In this document: positions 12,737-24,727 of the stretch, piece after piece
How the letters are laid out: every line of letters starts with the position of its first letter
Position numbering within the stretch: position 1 is the stretch's first letter
Translations under genes and position numbers: made by a program
The notes under the pieces: model-generated
Told to the model about the DNA's origin: nothing
The model's input: the letters and a program-made list of their open reading frames with translations, nothing else
Databases searched by the model: none
DNA from: Paraniabella hibiscisoli
Lineage (GTDB): Bacteria > Bacteroidota > Bacteroidia > Chitinophagales > Chitinophagaceae
Length of the DNA stretch: 64,000 nucleotides
Direction: 5' to 3'
Assembly: GCF_022512515.1 (NCBI RefSeq)
Contig: NZ_JAKWBK010000001.1
Coordinates: forward strand, 992,001 to 1,056,000

Positions 12737-14107
12737 ATGAGCTATATACCCAACCTGGAATCTTTACGCCATTTTTTTAATAGCGGCGCTAATCAGGAAT
12801 TAAGCTTTAGAAAAGAACAACTCAAAAAACTAAAAGAAACGATTCTTAAATATGAAGAAGAGCTGAATGAGGCTTTGTACAAGGATTTAAAGAAAAGTAA
12901 GGAGGAAGTGTGGATCACTGAAACAGGGTTGGTGCTATCTGAGATCAGCTATTTCTTAAAAAACCTGGATGAGTTAGCTGCTCCACAAAAACCGGCACCA
13001 ATTTGTTGAACCTGCCGGGTAAAAGCTTTATTATACATGAACCACTTGGGGTTGTTTTGATCATTGCTCCCTGGAATTATCCTTTCCAGCTATCATTAAT
13101 TCCCCTGGTAGGAGCTATAGCAGCCGGCAACTGTGTGGTGCTCAAACCAGCGAAGCTGCCTTGGCCACCGAAGCCATTATTCAAAAGATATTGGCGGAAA
13201 CATTTGTGTCGCAATACATCAGCTTTGCCTCTGGCGATGGTGCTACAGTGGTGCCGGAGATGGTACAGAATTTTCGGTTCGATCATATTTTTATACCGGT
13301 AGTACTGCGGTGGGGAAAATTATTTATAAGCTGGCTGCCGAGCAATTGGTGCCTGTAACATTAGAACTGGGCGGAAAAAGTCCCTGCATTGTATCATCAA
13401 AAGCAAACCTGAAACTGGCTGCCAAGCGGATTGCCATGGCTAAGTTTTCCAACGCCGGCCAGATGTGCATTACACCCGATTATTTACTGGTACATCAATC
13501 CGTTAAGGATGAGTTTATTGAAATACTAAAGCAAACCATCACCCAATTTTATGGAGACCATCCCGTAGAAAGCTATGACTACGGACGTATCATCAATAAA
13601 AAACAGTTTGATCGCCTGATGGGATATTTGCAACATAATACGGTATTGGCCGGAGGTACCCATAACGAAGACCTGCTTTATATTGCTCCTACGCTGATCG
13701 ATTCGCCCCAAATAGATGATCCTATTATGCAGGAAGAAATTTTTGGACCCTTATTGCCCATTCTTACTTATACGGATGATGCATTTGCCCTGGATATAAT
13801 TCAACATAATCCTAACCCATTGGCATTTTATGTATTTACAGATGACAGCAGGGAATCTGATGCTTGGCTGCAAAAAGTGCCCAGTGGCGGCGCCTGTATT
13901 AATGCTGTAGCCATGCATTATCTCAATAAAAACCTGCCCTTTGGCGGTAGAGGTAACAGTGGTATCGGGCGTTATCACGGTAAATTTTCGATAGAAACAT
14001 TTAGTCATGCCAAAGCTGTTTTAAAAGCGGCTACCTGGCCCGATCTGCCAATGGCTTACCCGTCTTTTAAAGGGAGATTAGGATTGCTTAAAAAGATCTT
14101 TAAATAA
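12737..14107 (+). CDS. Aldehyde dehydrogenase, class 3-like (three frameshifts)
   Basis: NAD(P)-dependent oxidation of aldehydes to acids; about 457 residues, the size of the short class-3 (fatty aldehyde/coniferyl) group. Seen: cofactor loop [12 protein letters not shown] and [17 protein letters not shown] turn after repair, the LELGGKSP motif with the general base, and the nucleophile in [13 protein letters not shown], then [10 protein letters not shown] and [11 protein letters not shown]. Breaks, each one base short, lie at 12987-12991, 13147-13148 and 13288-13292. The C-terminal [12 protein letters not shown] resembles the basic tail of membrane-associated fatty aldehyde dehydrogenases. 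Substrate not determined. Confidence 0.9.
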
Positions 14108-14117
14108 AAGTGGCTTC

Positions 14118-15223
14118 ATGAAAATACCCGGTTTTTTGTTCTTTTTCTTTCTGTTCAAAATTGGCTGTTCCCAATCTATAAAAAAGTACAGCTTTGATAT
14201 TAACCCTGTCGCATTATACGGTGTTGAACAAGCCACCGGAAAAATACTTTTAGAGCGGCTTGATAGTTTTTTACTGGATATGAAACGGGACATCTCACGT
14301 TCGCATGTTATCAGATATGATCCTGAAAATGACGGTTATGACTTTAGTTATTTTTATGGCGCCGGCCGCAATGATTACTACAAGCCATTATTGCTAGTCG
14401 CAGAAAAAGTAAGTATTAATGATTTTTTAGTGAAAATGGCATACTTAAGAAGCGACTCCACAGGAATGAAAATGCAATTTATATATAATGTATATGCAAA
14501 AAAGAAAACGGCACCTTCTTCTTTTATCCGGGGTTATATTATAACGCATCAAAAATGAAAACACACGTAGAAGGAAATATCAGGTACCGGTACAAAGATA
14601 ATCTCCATATTGCCCGGTGTAAAGAAATGAATGCCATCAATAACCAGCTGGCAGCCCAGTTTAGGATAGAACCTTTAAAATTCGTTTACTACAAATTTAA
14701 AAATGCAAAGGAGTTATTTAACGGTTTAGGGTTCGATTATATTTATAATATGTACTTAGATACAACAGGAGGTTTGAGAAGCAATTCGACCGAGGCTGTT
14801 TATTGCGGTAATGATTCTGAAATATATACTCATGAAATAGTTCATTTATACACTGATAAAATATGTAATAACCTCAATTCATTTGCTAACGAGGGGATTG
14901 CCACACTGTTAGGCGGAAGTGGAAATATTTCTTACACCAGCGGTATAAAAATGATAGCCAAGCATATATCTGGAAAGTCCGGCCTGAATATCCTGGAAAC
15001 TTTATTGAACGATACACAGGTAGAGGGCAAAGTATCTATGAAATACTTTTTGAGTGCATTAATCTGCAAAAGAGTTAGGGACAAGTCGGGAATAGATGGT
15101 ATTAAAAAGTTACTTTGCTCAGGAAACTCTATCGACGACTTTTTAATGCAAACCAATGAACTAATCGGTTTAAACCGGGAAAACTTTAATGAATATATAC
15201 GGAAAGCAATCAACAGCAACTAG
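14118..15223 (+). CDS. Putative secreted zinc metallopeptidase, peptidase-MA-like (probable frameshift)
   Basis: About 368 residues after joining. The first part begins MKIPGFLFFFFLFKIGCSQS, a lipoprotein-type signal. The second part has HEIVHL, a zinc HExxH site, and ANEGIATL about 18 residues on, where gluzincins place their third zinc ligand Glu. Without repair there are two reading frames overlapping by ATGA at 14555-14558. One extra A in the run 14551-14555 fuses them, and only the fusion gives the protease part a secretion signal, so I prefer one gene. True two-gene coupling is the alternative. Substrate unknown. Confidence 0.65.
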
Positions 15224-15281
15224 CGTCCACCCACTACTGATCGGCTAATATTTAGTATATTAGTAGAATAAAACACCTTTT

Positions 15282-15924
15282 ATGCAACGAAGAAATTTCC
15301 TAGTCAAAACGGCTTTGGCGGCGGGTAGTTTGAGCGCGTTTCCTTTTTTCGCTCATACGGCGGCCTCTTTATCAAGCCCTCCTGATGAGTTAATGCTTAT
15401 AGGCCCCAAAGAAGGCTACTCGCCACAGGTAGGCACCCTGGTTTCTATGCTCAATTATAACAGAAGCACTATTATCGGCGCAACAAAAGGACTTAGCATA
15501 GAACAGCTCGACTACCTGCATGATCCCAAGGCTAATACGATCGGAGCCCTGATACTGCACCTGGGAGCGACGGAAGTGTTTTACCAGGCCAATACCTTTG
15601 AGGGAAGAGATGATTTTAATGATGCTGAAAAAAGCTATGGGATGACGCCATGAACCTGGGCGACGCGGGTCGTAAGAGTATTAAGGGACAGGAGATAAAA
15701 TACTATATCGATCGCATAACAGAAGTGCGGGAAAAAACTTTACGTGAGCTTAAGAACAAGGACGATAAATGGCTAATGGCAATAGATAAGAAATGGTCGA
15801 ACGAAAAAGGTCGATCAACACTTATTGGAAGTGGTTTCATGTTTGTGAGCATGAGTCCAATCACCGGGGACAAATTACCTGGTTAAAAAGCAGGATGCCT
15901 GGCGCTAAAGAAAGCGGGGAATAA
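15282..15924 (+). CDS. DinB-like protein with Tat-type signal (two frameshifts)
   Basis: A 214-residue four-helix protein of the DinB/YfiT superfamily. The N-terminus MQRRNFLVKTALAAGSLSAF is a Tat-like signal. Metal-site histidines appear in ALILHLGATEV, FHVCEHESNH and the HRGQITWL helix, the usual DinB pattern. Both breaks are one A short: 15628-15633 (repair gives KKLWDDAMNLG) and 15804-15808 (repair gives RSINTYWKWFHV). Repair moves the stop to 15924. The role is unknown; DinB-like proteins are often thiol- or metal-dependent transferases. Confidence 0.78.
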
Positions 15925-15927
15925 GGT

Positions 15928-16687
15928 TTAAAACCTGAAAGCAAGTAAGATCCCTGTTCTTATTCCTGCCCAGGAGCCGGTAAGGTCCATACGCGCGCCA
16001 TTGGCATTTACCGAAACCTTTTCGGTAGCAAACGGCACATTAATATCTTGGAGGTAGGTTCTCAGTTCATCCTGGGCTTCTGCAGGTAATGTTTGATTGG
16101 CTACACCAATAATATGACCATTAGCACCACCAATGCCGGGACCGGCAATCCAGAGATCCAGACTGAGGCTTTTACCGAGATTCCATTGGGAGCCCAATAA
16201 TAAGCCCCCGGTATGCCCGGTTAAATCTCCTGATACCCGAACCGAATAAGTCTGGTCTGCTTCATAAGATAAAGTGGCCTCATGCATTTTATATTTTGCA
16301 AACCGGTAATAAGGTGCAATATAAAATCCCTGGCCATACCCTTTCCGGCCTAAATAAATACGCAGCTCGGGCGTAATCGCAAAATTGCTGAATTGTACCT
16401 GGTTTAGAATATCTGTTACCAGCTCATTGTCGTCGCGAATGACTTCATCCCTGATCAATCTTTTTAACGGGATGGTGGACGCGGGCATTATTCTTCCGGA
16501 TAAAGCTACCGAAATACGCTTATTCAATACCCTTTCATACTGCAGGGCATAGTTTTTTAAGATAGGTGCAGTGAGGTTGAATTTAACCAGGTTACTTTTT
16601 ACCTGCATATCCGAATCGACCTCTGTTTGTGCCAGCGCTGCTGGCTGAGAAGCATACTCCTAATAATATAAGCCCTAAGTTTTTCAT
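15928..16687 (-). CDS. DUF3575-type outer-membrane protein (one frameshift)
   Basis: About 252 residues. The start at 16687 (MKNLGLILLGV) gives a signal peptide; a frame change near 16648-16652 (one base extra or two short) is needed to reach QPAALAQTEVD and the mature part. The body has alternating beta strands typical of a small outer-membrane barrel (RIYLGRKGYGQGFYIAPYYR, GGLLLGSQWNLGKSLSLDLW) and ends GIRTGILLAFRF, an aromatic C-terminus. DUF3575 proteins are structural or unknown. Its 3' end meets the DinB-like gene almost back to back. Confidence 0.72.
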
Positions 16688-16729
16688 AGTCAATCAGCAA
16701 GCAAAAAGTTATCCAATTTAAACTGCCTG

Positions 16730-18505
16730 CTAAATGATTTCCATTTTCTTCATCAGGTAGCTAGCACTCAGTGTATTGCAAACACCCTCTTTTAATTGAT
16801 AATCAAATAGTAATTCATCGTTAATAATGGCAGACTCAAATGCTTTATTAGCAATAAAAGCAGGATATTCCTTTATCAGGTCTGCCACTACCGTATCGTG
16901 CGTCGCAATAATGCCAAAAGTATCAAAACCGGCCATTTTACGGATGAGCCCGATAGTACCGTTGCGTTTATCATTACTGTTGGTTCCTCTTAAAATTTCA
17001 TCCAGTATCACAAAATGTTGCCGTCCCCCTCCAGGCTTTTAATAATGGATTGCAGCCTTTTTAACTCTGCATAAAATAAAGATTCACTGTCCTGGAGCGA
17101 GTCGGTAATACGCATGCTTACAAAAACATCAAAAGGATAAAACTCTAATCGGGTGGCACAAACAACAGAGCCGGCTTTAGCTAAAACCAGGTTGGTGCCC
17201 AGGGTTCTTAAAAAGTGCTTTTGCCACTCATATTGGACCCGGTAAGTATCACAAACTTCTGATCGTTAAACGACACATCATTGCAAACTCGTTTATGAGA
17301 CTTTACCAATATATGCCCCAGTGCGGAAGCGCTGAATGCTCTTGCTTCGTTCAGCTGAGGTGCACAAAATGCCGGATTATTATAAGACAGATTACCAAAG
17401 CTACCGAGGGCTTCAAACTTTCCTATTAGTTCTAACCAGCCTTTTATATCATGTGCGTGCTGTTGTTTCCAAATGCCCAACCTGTATAAAATATGCACAT
17501 GAAAAAGGAAAAGACCATTTAACAATAAGCTCACTACCAGGTTCACTACTGTTTCCAGGTAGTTGAATAAGGAGGCTAACTGCCCGATAAGCTTCGAGGC
17601 GGTCAAGCCATTTTTCCCTAATTGTTTCTGATATCCTTGCAGCAATCCGGATTGAAAATGTTCTTTCTCTATCGACTTCAGCTGGTTGCTATAGTTCTGT
17701 AGTATTTTGGTGACTGAGGTAGAAACCGATAATTGAGCGGTAATTTTCCGGGAAAACGAAAACGCAATGATGAGGTTCACCACAAACAGTTTGGAAAAAA
17801 GTGAAAAAGCGGTTTCGTTCTCTGTTGCTATATAATAAATGAGGCTGCCTATTGTTGCCAATGGAAATATCATTAATCCATAATACCAGGGCGCAGTAAT
17901 CATTTGCGTATCGGTGTCAATCCATTGTATCAGCCTATCCAACTCTTTCTTTTTAGTTTCGTGCAGGCTTCCGTGGGCATATAGTTCCTGCCTGAAATCT
18001 ATTTTCCCTGATAACTCTTTAATGGCTTCCTGCTTTTCTTTAATAGCCGTAATGTCAGGGTTCAGCAAATCATTGGCCAGCGCTTCTTTCCCAAAAGAAG
18101 TACTGCAACGATTCAGGTAAGAAAATAAACCACCTTCGCTAAAAAGATCGAGGTCGTAAGAGTAAGGGTGATGTGGGTTCTCGTACTCTTTGCCGGTATC
18201 ATAACCAGAGCTATTGGTTTGCACAAAAGCATCTTCCCGTTCATTCCATTGTGCCAACGCCAGGTAAAACTGTTTCTCCTGCTGTACCCGTCCATACCAT
18301 CTTACCAGCAATAAAAAGGTAACAAAAAAAGTATAGCGCCTATTATGGTGAAAACAGAACCCGTTTGCGAAGACAGGTAAATAAGATAGATAAATACCAA
18401 AAAACATAATAATCGTATAAAACTCAACCAACTTAGCTTTTGCTTCAGATCGTTAAACTTTTTGTGAAAGCCAGTAGCTTTTTTCTGGTAAATGGTAGCG
18501 TTCAT
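16730..18505 (-). CDS. Membrane-anchored MutS-like ATPase (three frameshifts)
   Basis: About 592 residues. The C-terminal third is the MutS domain V ATPase: Walker A TGSNMSGKSTFLRTLG, Walker B-type VILDEILRGTNS and the IIATHD switch. The N-terminus lacks the mismatch-recognition domain; instead it has two membrane segments (about residues 25-75) and a second pair in the middle (GLMIFPLATIGSLIYYIA, LFVVNLIIAFSF). Breaks, each one base short, are at 18324-18330, 17210-17214 and 17025-17029. The start is ATG 18505 (MNATIYQKK). This is a recurrent Bacteroidota family with no established function; mismatch repair should not be assumed. Confidence 0.82.
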
Positions 18506-18715
18506 ATAGTAGTAAAAATAAACATTGCCGCGAAGAATAAAACACGGATAGTGTAAGAACCAGGCTTTTATGTAAGTGTTAACATCCCTTTTATAAAACC
18601 AGAGGGCAGCAACTAGCGACATTTAAAGCAACTTTCACTATAATGAAAATTCGTTCATTAGTACTTTTGCAGAGGCTCTTTTTCGCTGGATGTTTTGCTA
18701 AAAAGTGGCATATTT

Positions 18716-18957
18716 CTAACCTTGCCTGGCTTTCTTTTTCTGTCTTAGTACATATAAGTACAGGCTTTCTACTTTGGTTCTTGCCCAGGGTGTTTTTCGT
18801 AAAAATTTTAAAGAGGAGCTAATACTGGGATTATCTGTAAAACATTTGATACGTATTTGCTCTCTAACTTTTCAAACCCCTGGTAATAGGCTACTAACTC
18901 TTCTAGGATAGTGTCCAGCCTTTTACCGTGTAAGGGATCTTTTGAAGTTTGCTCCAT
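18716..18957 (-). CDS. VF530-family small DNA-binding protein (one frameshift)
   Basis: An 80-residue protein starting [20 protein letters not shown]. After adding one base near 18865 it continues [11 protein letters not shown], then [16 protein letters not shown] and VESLYL, the full VF530 (DUF2132) pattern. Without repair it stops early and the match is lost. Family members are small proteins of uncertain, possibly DNA-binding, function. Confidence 0.78.
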
Positions 18958-19259
18958 CTTTTTTAGTAAAAGTAGGAAAAAGATAAGGTTGCCATGAGTG
19001 TTTACCGGTGAATGATGAAGGAGGCAGAACAAATAAAACAAATAGAGGCAAAAATTGTTTGTATATTCGGCCCCGCAAATTAAGTAAGGATTTAAAATCC
19101 TGGCTTAGCTTTATTTTACTTTTTAATTTGCTTAAAGTAGCGTGTTCGTTTTCATAAGATCCGGTGAAAGGTTTATCAAAAACAGGTTTTTGAATACATC
19201 AGGCCCTGAACCAACGGTTTAAAATCAACGCATGATTACTGGCGGTTTAAACAAATTCA
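18958..19259. other. Intergenic region with no recognised gene
   Basis: About 300 bases between divergent VF530 and desaturase genes. It contains a short dyad, AGGATTT/AAATCCT, at 19087-19101. I see no conserved coding frame and no clear promoter consensus, though promoters for both flanking genes must lie here. Confidence 0.4.
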
Positions 19260-19988
19260 ATGGCAGTTTTAATTTTCTTTCTGGCTCACTGGTTCTTATC
19301 GCTTTTTTGTCAGACTTTTTTCTCCACCGGTATGCTTCTCATAAAATGTTTACCATGAGCAAATTCTGGGAGCGCTTTTTTATGGATTTACCATTTTGCT
19401 ACAGGGGTCTTCTTTTTTAAATCCCAGGGCTTATGCCATTATGCACCGGATGCACCATGCATACAGCGACACCGAAAAAGATCCCCATTCTCCTCATTTT
19501 TTAAAGATGTTTGGCAGATGACGATGCGTACAAAAGACATTTATTTGAATTACGCAAAGTATAAGGTGGAGCCGGAAAAACCCTTCCAGGGAAAATATCC
19601 TGAGTGGCCTTTGATGGATAGGATCAGCAATATGTGGAGTGTAAGAATCTTGTTCGGAATCGGATATTTGCTATTCTACATTTTTTTCGCCACCCATTGG
19701 TGGATGTTTTTATTACTGCCCATTCATTTTTTTATGGGGCCTATACATGGGGCCATCGTGAACTGGTGCGGTCATAAATATGGATATTCAAATTATGATA
19801 ACCATGACCATAGTAAAAACTCATTGCCCCTCGACTTTTTACTAATGGGAGAACTTTTTCAAAATAACCACCACAAAAGCCCGAACAGCGTCAATTTCGC
19901 CAAAAAATGGTTTGAATTTGACCCCACCTACCCGATTGTTTTGGTGTTGAATAAACTAAGGGTAATACGATTGAGGAGGGAGCCATAG
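19260..19988 (+). CDS. Acyl-CoA (delta-9 type) fatty-acid desaturase (three frameshifts)
   Basis: Membrane di-iron enzyme that puts a double bond into fatty acyl chains; 243 residues after repair. All three histidine boxes are present: [15 protein letters not shown] and NNHHKSPN, with WCGHKYGY. The ATG at 19260 opens [21 protein letters not shown], the family's first membrane helix. Breaks, each one base short, are at 19316-19321, 19386-19388 and 19503-19505. Probably part of membrane-fluidity control. Confidence 0.88.
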
Positions 19989-20148
19989 GTGTTGTTAGCC
20001 TGCGATGTGCTTTATTGCCTGACTGCGTACCTCACAATAATGTTTTACCTGGGTTAGCGTTTTTCTAGAATCAATGGGGGAACGCCTCCCTGCGCTTAAC
20101 AGCGCCTGCTAAGAGCAGTGCAAAGCCCTTTTATAGTAGAAAACAGTA

Positions 20149-21183
20149 TTACCCGCACTTTTCGTGGTAATTGATCAGCTCAATAGGTGTTGCCTCGATT
20201 TCATAACTGGAATAACGAACAATGATTTCGTCCAGGATGGCTTCTATATCATCGCCATTATTTAGCGTAACCAGCTTACTGCGATATTCTTTAATATTCG
20301 GAAGTCCTTTAAGATAATTGGCATAATGGCGGCGCATTTCGTTAATGCCCACGATGGGTCCTTTCCACTCCAGGCTTTTACGAAGGTGTTTACGCACTAC
20401 GTTCACACGCTCTTCTACTGTAGGAGGTGCTAATACTTCCCCGGTTTGAACAAAATGTTTTATTTCCCTGAAAATCCAGGGATATCCAATAGCAGCACGA
20501 CCTATCATAACGCCATCTACGCCATACCTGTTTTTGTATTCCACCGCTTTTTGAGGACTGTCAATATCGCCGTTTCCAAAAATGGGGATATGAATACGTG
20601 GGTTGTTCTTTACTTTACCTATTAGTGTCCAGTCGGCTTCGCCTATACATCTGGCAGCGGGTGCGCCCATGAATCGCTAAGGCTTTAATTCCCACATCCT
20701 GCAGGCGCTCCGCCACTTCTTCAATATTCAGCATGCTATCATCCCAACCCAGGCGTGTTTTTACGGTAACCGGCAACGAAGTACTTTTTACCACGGCTTC
20801 GGTCAATCTTACCATCAGGTCCACATTCTTCAATACACCTGCTCCGGCTCCTTTCAGCGCCACTTTTTTACCGGGCAACCAAAATTAATGTCCAACAAAT
20901 CGGGCTGTGTAACGTCTACAATTTTAGCGGCCAGGGCAAGGCTTTCTTCATCTCCTCCAAAAATCTGGATGCCTATTGGGCGTTCATAATCGAAAATATC
21001 CAGCTTGCGGCGGCTTTTAATAGCATCGCGAATCAACCCTTCACTACTGATAAATTCTGTATACATCAGGTCTGCACCATTGTCTTTGCACACTGCCCTA
21101 AAAGGAGGATCGCTTACATCTTCCATGGGAGCGAGTAATAACGGAAAATCGGGTAATGCTATTTTATTGCCTATTTGTACCAT
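20149..21183 (-). CDS. dusB: tRNA-dihydrouridine synthase, DusB-type (two frameshifts)
   Basis: FMN enzyme that reduces uridines in the tRNA D-loop; about 344-345 residues. It starts MVQIGNKIALPDFPLLLAPM, with the flavin motif APMEDVSDPPFR. INFGCPVKK carries the catalytic Cys, TVKTRLGWDD and IHGRTR follow, and GVMIGRAAIGYPWIF binds FMN phosphate. Breaks: one A short at 20864-20869 (repair gives CPVKKVALKGAGAG) and a second near 20645-20650, where two bases are missing or one is extra within MYKGEADW. Confidence 0.92.
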
Positions 21184-21343
21184 TTGCTAACTGAATAATA
21201 TACGATAATTTGTTGACGATATGTGAGCAGCGCTCTGAAGAGTTTTACACCCTTTTGCGCCGAACGGGCAGGCAACGAAGACGATAACAACATTGCAGTT
21301 CACTCAACAATAATTAATCAAAATCCATCAAAACTTTTAATCT

Positions 21344-21351
21344 TATTTTTG
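21344..21351 (+). promoter_or_regulatory. Possible -7 promoter box for the CPBP-cdsA pair
   Basis: TATTTTTG matches TAnnTTTG, 65 bases before the CPBP start. No TTTG stands at the 19-base distance, so this is a half match only. Confidence 0.3.
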
Positions 21352-21416
21352 CGCCTACCCGCACATACCCGGGCGGAAATGTTCGGGCGGGCAAAAATAC
21401 ACACTTATTTTAGAAA

Positions 21417-22384
21417 ATGACTGACGAAAACAGGAGTGCTTTATTAAATGATGCACAGCAACGGGGTATGGGAGAAAAGGGTTTATCTTATCTGGCAGGC
21501 TTTTTTATGCTGATCGCTTTTGGAGTGGGAGGTATGCTTTTAGGCGGTTTGCTGGGTATTCCGGTTGCAGCGGCCATGAGCGGAAAAAGCATAGGATTTA
21601 TTACGGAAAACCTGCAAAAACTTACAGGAGACAGCACTTACTTAAGAGAAATGCAGGTAATACAAACTTTTTCAGCTGTCTTCGGCTTTTTATTACCTAC
21701 GCTGTTTACAGCTTCGCGCTTAAGCTGGAGCCCAATGAAACTGACTGGTTTAAAAGGCGTTATCTTGGGAAAAGATCTGCTTTTAACGATCTTTATAACT
21801 GTTGCTGCCCTTGCTCTAAGCGGAGCCTTAGGGTATTTTTCCTTTAAACTTCCTTTTCCTGTGGACTGGCGTATAGCTTTCGACAAAATGGAAAGCAGTT
21901 ATGCAGAAACTGCTGCAGGTATTATTAACCTGGATTCGATACCGGAGTTAATTATTTCCATTATTGTTTTGGCCCTGGTACCGGCCATTTGCGAAGAGGT
22001 TTTTTTAGAGGAGGTTTGCAAAATTATTTATACCGCAATACGGGAAGACTTTGGGTAAGTGTAATTGTGGTTAGCATTATTTTTAGCGCAGTGCATTTTT
22101 CAGCATATGGCTTTCTATCCAGGTTGGCTCTTGGAATTATTCTGGGCTTACTTTACCAATATAGTGGAAAGCTCTGGCTCAGCATTTTAGCTCATTTTAT
22201 TAATAATGCTACAGCCGTGCTGGTAATGTACGTTGCCAAAATGGACGGCAAATCGATGCAGGCCGTATTAAGCGATAAAGAAGGGAGCTACCTGGGTTTC
22301 CTGGCCCTACCGGTCATTATCTTCCTTTTTATACAATACCGGAAGAATACCAAAACCTCATTAACTGCATCCGATGGCGTTTAA
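21417..22384 (+). CDS. CPBP-family intramembrane glutamic endopeptidase (one frameshift)
   Basis: A 322-residue multi-pass membrane protein. The CPBP/Abi catalytic motif CEEVFFRGGLQNYL (EExxxR) appears once the T run at 22000-22006 is lengthened by one base. The later motifs FSAVHFSAYGF and ILAHFINNATAV supply the conserved His and Asn of the active site. Eukaryotic relatives cut CaaX prenyl proteins; bacterial members are often unassigned. The stop overlaps the cdsA start by 11 bases, so the two are probably cotranscribed. Confidence 0.88.
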
Positions 22385-23266
22385 TTGGTCAACTTTCTGG
22401 ACAAGAGCATTTACCGCACTCATTTTTGTAGCGGTAATGATGTTTGGGTTACTATATAATCAATGGAGCCTGTTTCTATTAATTACCCTGATCTACTTTG
22501 GGTGCTCCTGGGAATATGGTCGCCTGGTTGAAAAAATCACCGGTCAGTCGATCCATGCTTATATGAAGCTGGGCACCGCCCTGATTGGATACCATATCGT
22601 TCTGTTATTGGGCGCGGGTAACATGCAGCTGGGCAATTATGGTATCAGGGAAAACTTCAGTCTTCCTTTTCTGATATCTGGTTTTATCTTGCTGGTTTGG
22701 GGAATTTTTAAAACAAAAATCGTTTCAAAAAAGATGATTGGGTGGCTATTGGGCGGCTTGCTATACACCGCTGTTCCGCTTGGTATGCTCCAAAGTCTTT
22801 CTTTACCCGCTACTTACGATATTCATTTGCATGATACATTTTACGTAGTTGCGGCTAAGCACCTCGTACTATTTATTATTGGCAGCGTGTGGATCAACGA
22901 CACGATGGCCTACCTGGCAGGGTCTGTAATTGGCAAAACACCGCTGAGCAAAATATCGCCTAAAAAAACCTGGGAGGGTACTATCAGCGGTATTATATTA
23001 AGCTCTGCTCTGACATGGTTATTGTTTTCACTCATCTTCTTACATACTATCGAATGGCCTTTGGCTATTACCGGGGGTATCATCAGCTTATTCACTGCTG
23101 TTTCAGGCACATTTGGCGACCTGTTTGAGTCGAAACTTAAGCAATGGCAGGCGTAAAAGACAGCGGTCGTATTATGCCTGGCCATGGAGGGTTTCTCGAC
23201 AGGTTTGACTCCGTATTATTTGCAGCACCCGCCATCTGGCTGTTGGTGCAACTGTTTCACCGCTAA
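22374..23266 (+). CDS. cdsA: Phosphatidate cytidylyltransferase (one frameshift)
   Basis: Makes CDP-diacylglycerol from phosphatidate and CTP, the entry to phospholipid head groups. 297 residues with about seven membrane helices. The family signature appears near the end as [14 protein letters not shown] and, after one added A at 23143-23144, [19 protein letters not shown], exactly the conserved CdsA C-terminal motif with its metal-binding Asp. Repair moves the stop from 23156 to 23266. The start ATG at 22374 lies inside the end of the CPBP gene. Confidence 0.93.
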
Positions 23267-23337
23267 CAGAATTTGCAACTGCGGGTTTGGTGTTGATATA
23301 TGAGATATTTTACGTAAGTTTAATATGCTAAATCACT

Positions 23338-24433
23338 ATGAACACCCCACTATTATACCAGATAGCACTCACACTTATTCCCAATATTGGCTGCGTACAA
23401 ACCCGCAACCTACTGGAGCATTTTGAAGCTGAAGAAATTTTTAAAGCACCTAAACGTTTGCTTGAAAAGATAGAAGGCCTGGGTGAAGTAAGAATCAGGA
23501 ATATTAAAAGTTTTACCAACTTTGCCGAAGCAGAAAACGAACTGGCCTTTATTGAAAAATATAAAATACAGCCACTTTTTATACAAGACGAAGCCTACCC
23601 TAAGAGATTACTGAATTGCTACGATGCACCCATATTGCTATATTATAAGGGCAATACCGATCTTAACCAGTCAAAAATCCTTTCAATAGTAGGCAGTCGC
23701 ACTCATACTGATTATGGAAAAGAGGTTACCGAAACGCTGGTAGCATCTCTTTCAAATGAAAATGTACTGATTGTAAGTGGGTTGGCCTATGGAATAGACT
23801 CTATCGCTCATAAAGCCTCCCTGAAAAATAAGGTCGTAACGCTGGGCGTTTTAGCCCATGGCTTAAACAAAATATACCCGAATAGCCACAAGGATATGGC
23901 AAAAGAAATGATACAGCAGGGTGGACTGCTTACCGAATTCAGGCATACAACTAAGCCCGATCGCCATAATTTCCCCAGTCGCAACCGTATTGTCGCGGGC
24001 ATGGCCGATGCAACAATTGTAATAGAAACCGATATTAAGGGGGCAGCATGATCACTGCGGAGCTGGCCAACGGTTATAACAAAGATGTGTTTGCGATTCC
24101 CGGAAAGCTGACAGATAAAAAAGCAGCGGGTCCAATCATCTGATTAAAAACAACAAAGCGATATTGCTAACCGACGCTACACAATTATTAGAAACCATGG
24201 GATGGATCAGCACTCAAAAGCGAGACCTGCCAAAAGCGAAGGAATTATTCATAAGCCTTACCCCGGAAGAAAAAGTAATTGTGGACCTGTTGCATGAAAA
24301 GGCAATGGTTAGTATTGATGAGATTAACCTGCAGAGCGGCCTGAATAGCAGCACCGTTGCTGTAAGCATTTTGAACCTCGAATTGAAAAATGTAGTACAG
24401 GGTATGCCGGGAAAAATGTATAAATTGTATTAA
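23338..24433 (+). CDS. dprA: DNA-processing protein DprA (two frameshifts)
   Basis: Loads RecA on incoming single-stranded DNA during transformation. 365 residues after repair: N-terminal helix-hairpin region (LLEKIEGLGEVRIRNI), Rossmann core with SIVGSR, VSGLAYGIDSIAHKASL, FPSRNRIVAGMAD and FAIPGKL, and a C-terminal winged-helix domain. Breaks, each one base short, lie at 24039-24043 (repair GGSMITAELAN) and about 24131 (repair AAGSNHLIKNN). Genomes of this group usually keep dprA even when competence is untested. Confidence 0.93.
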
Positions 24434-24438
24434 AACGA

Positions 24439-24463
24439 ATAGCCGCCCCAAAGGAACGGCTAT
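24439..24463. terminator. Hairpin between convergent dprA and ytxH genes
   Basis: ATAGCCG (24439-24445) pairs with CGGCTAT (24457-24463) around an 11-base loop. Flanking T/A runs are weak, so termination strength is uncertain. Confidence 0.5.
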
Positions 24464-24499
24464 CATTAACTTTATAAGGTTTAATAGTTAAGTTCTTGC

Positions 24500-24727
24500 T
24501 TAAATAGCTTCAGAGCGAATATTTTCCGCTTTCATATTAGCATAATCTTCAATTTCGTCTGCAGTGTGCTCAAACTTACCTGCTACATTATCTATAAAAT
24601 CTGCAAACTGGTTTTTCAGGTCGTTGCCTTTGTCACTAATTCTTCTGCGTGTGTAAGTTCCCTTATCCGGAGCATATAGTACACCCACTATCAGTCCTAA
24701 AGCAAAACCTGTAAGTAATTTATTCAT
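24500..24727 (-). CDS. YtxH-domain protein
   Basis: A 75-residue protein with the YtxH pattern: one N-terminal glycine-rich membrane helix (LLTGFALGLIVGVLYAPDKG), then a basic turn (TRRRISDKG) and a long amphipathic helix. Such proteins are general-stress or envelope associated. The frame is intact. Confidence 0.85.
   Translation of the reverse strand: MNKLLTGFALGLIVGVLYAPDKGTYTRRRISDKGNDLKNQFADFIDNVAGKFEHTADEIEDYANMKAENIRSEAI

Noticed and set aside
14118..15223. Two coupled genes overlapping by ATGA at 14555-14558
   Set aside because: The second part has a zinc-protease motif but no signal, and the first part has a signal but no domain. One added A joins them, as in many neighbours. Kept as an alternative.
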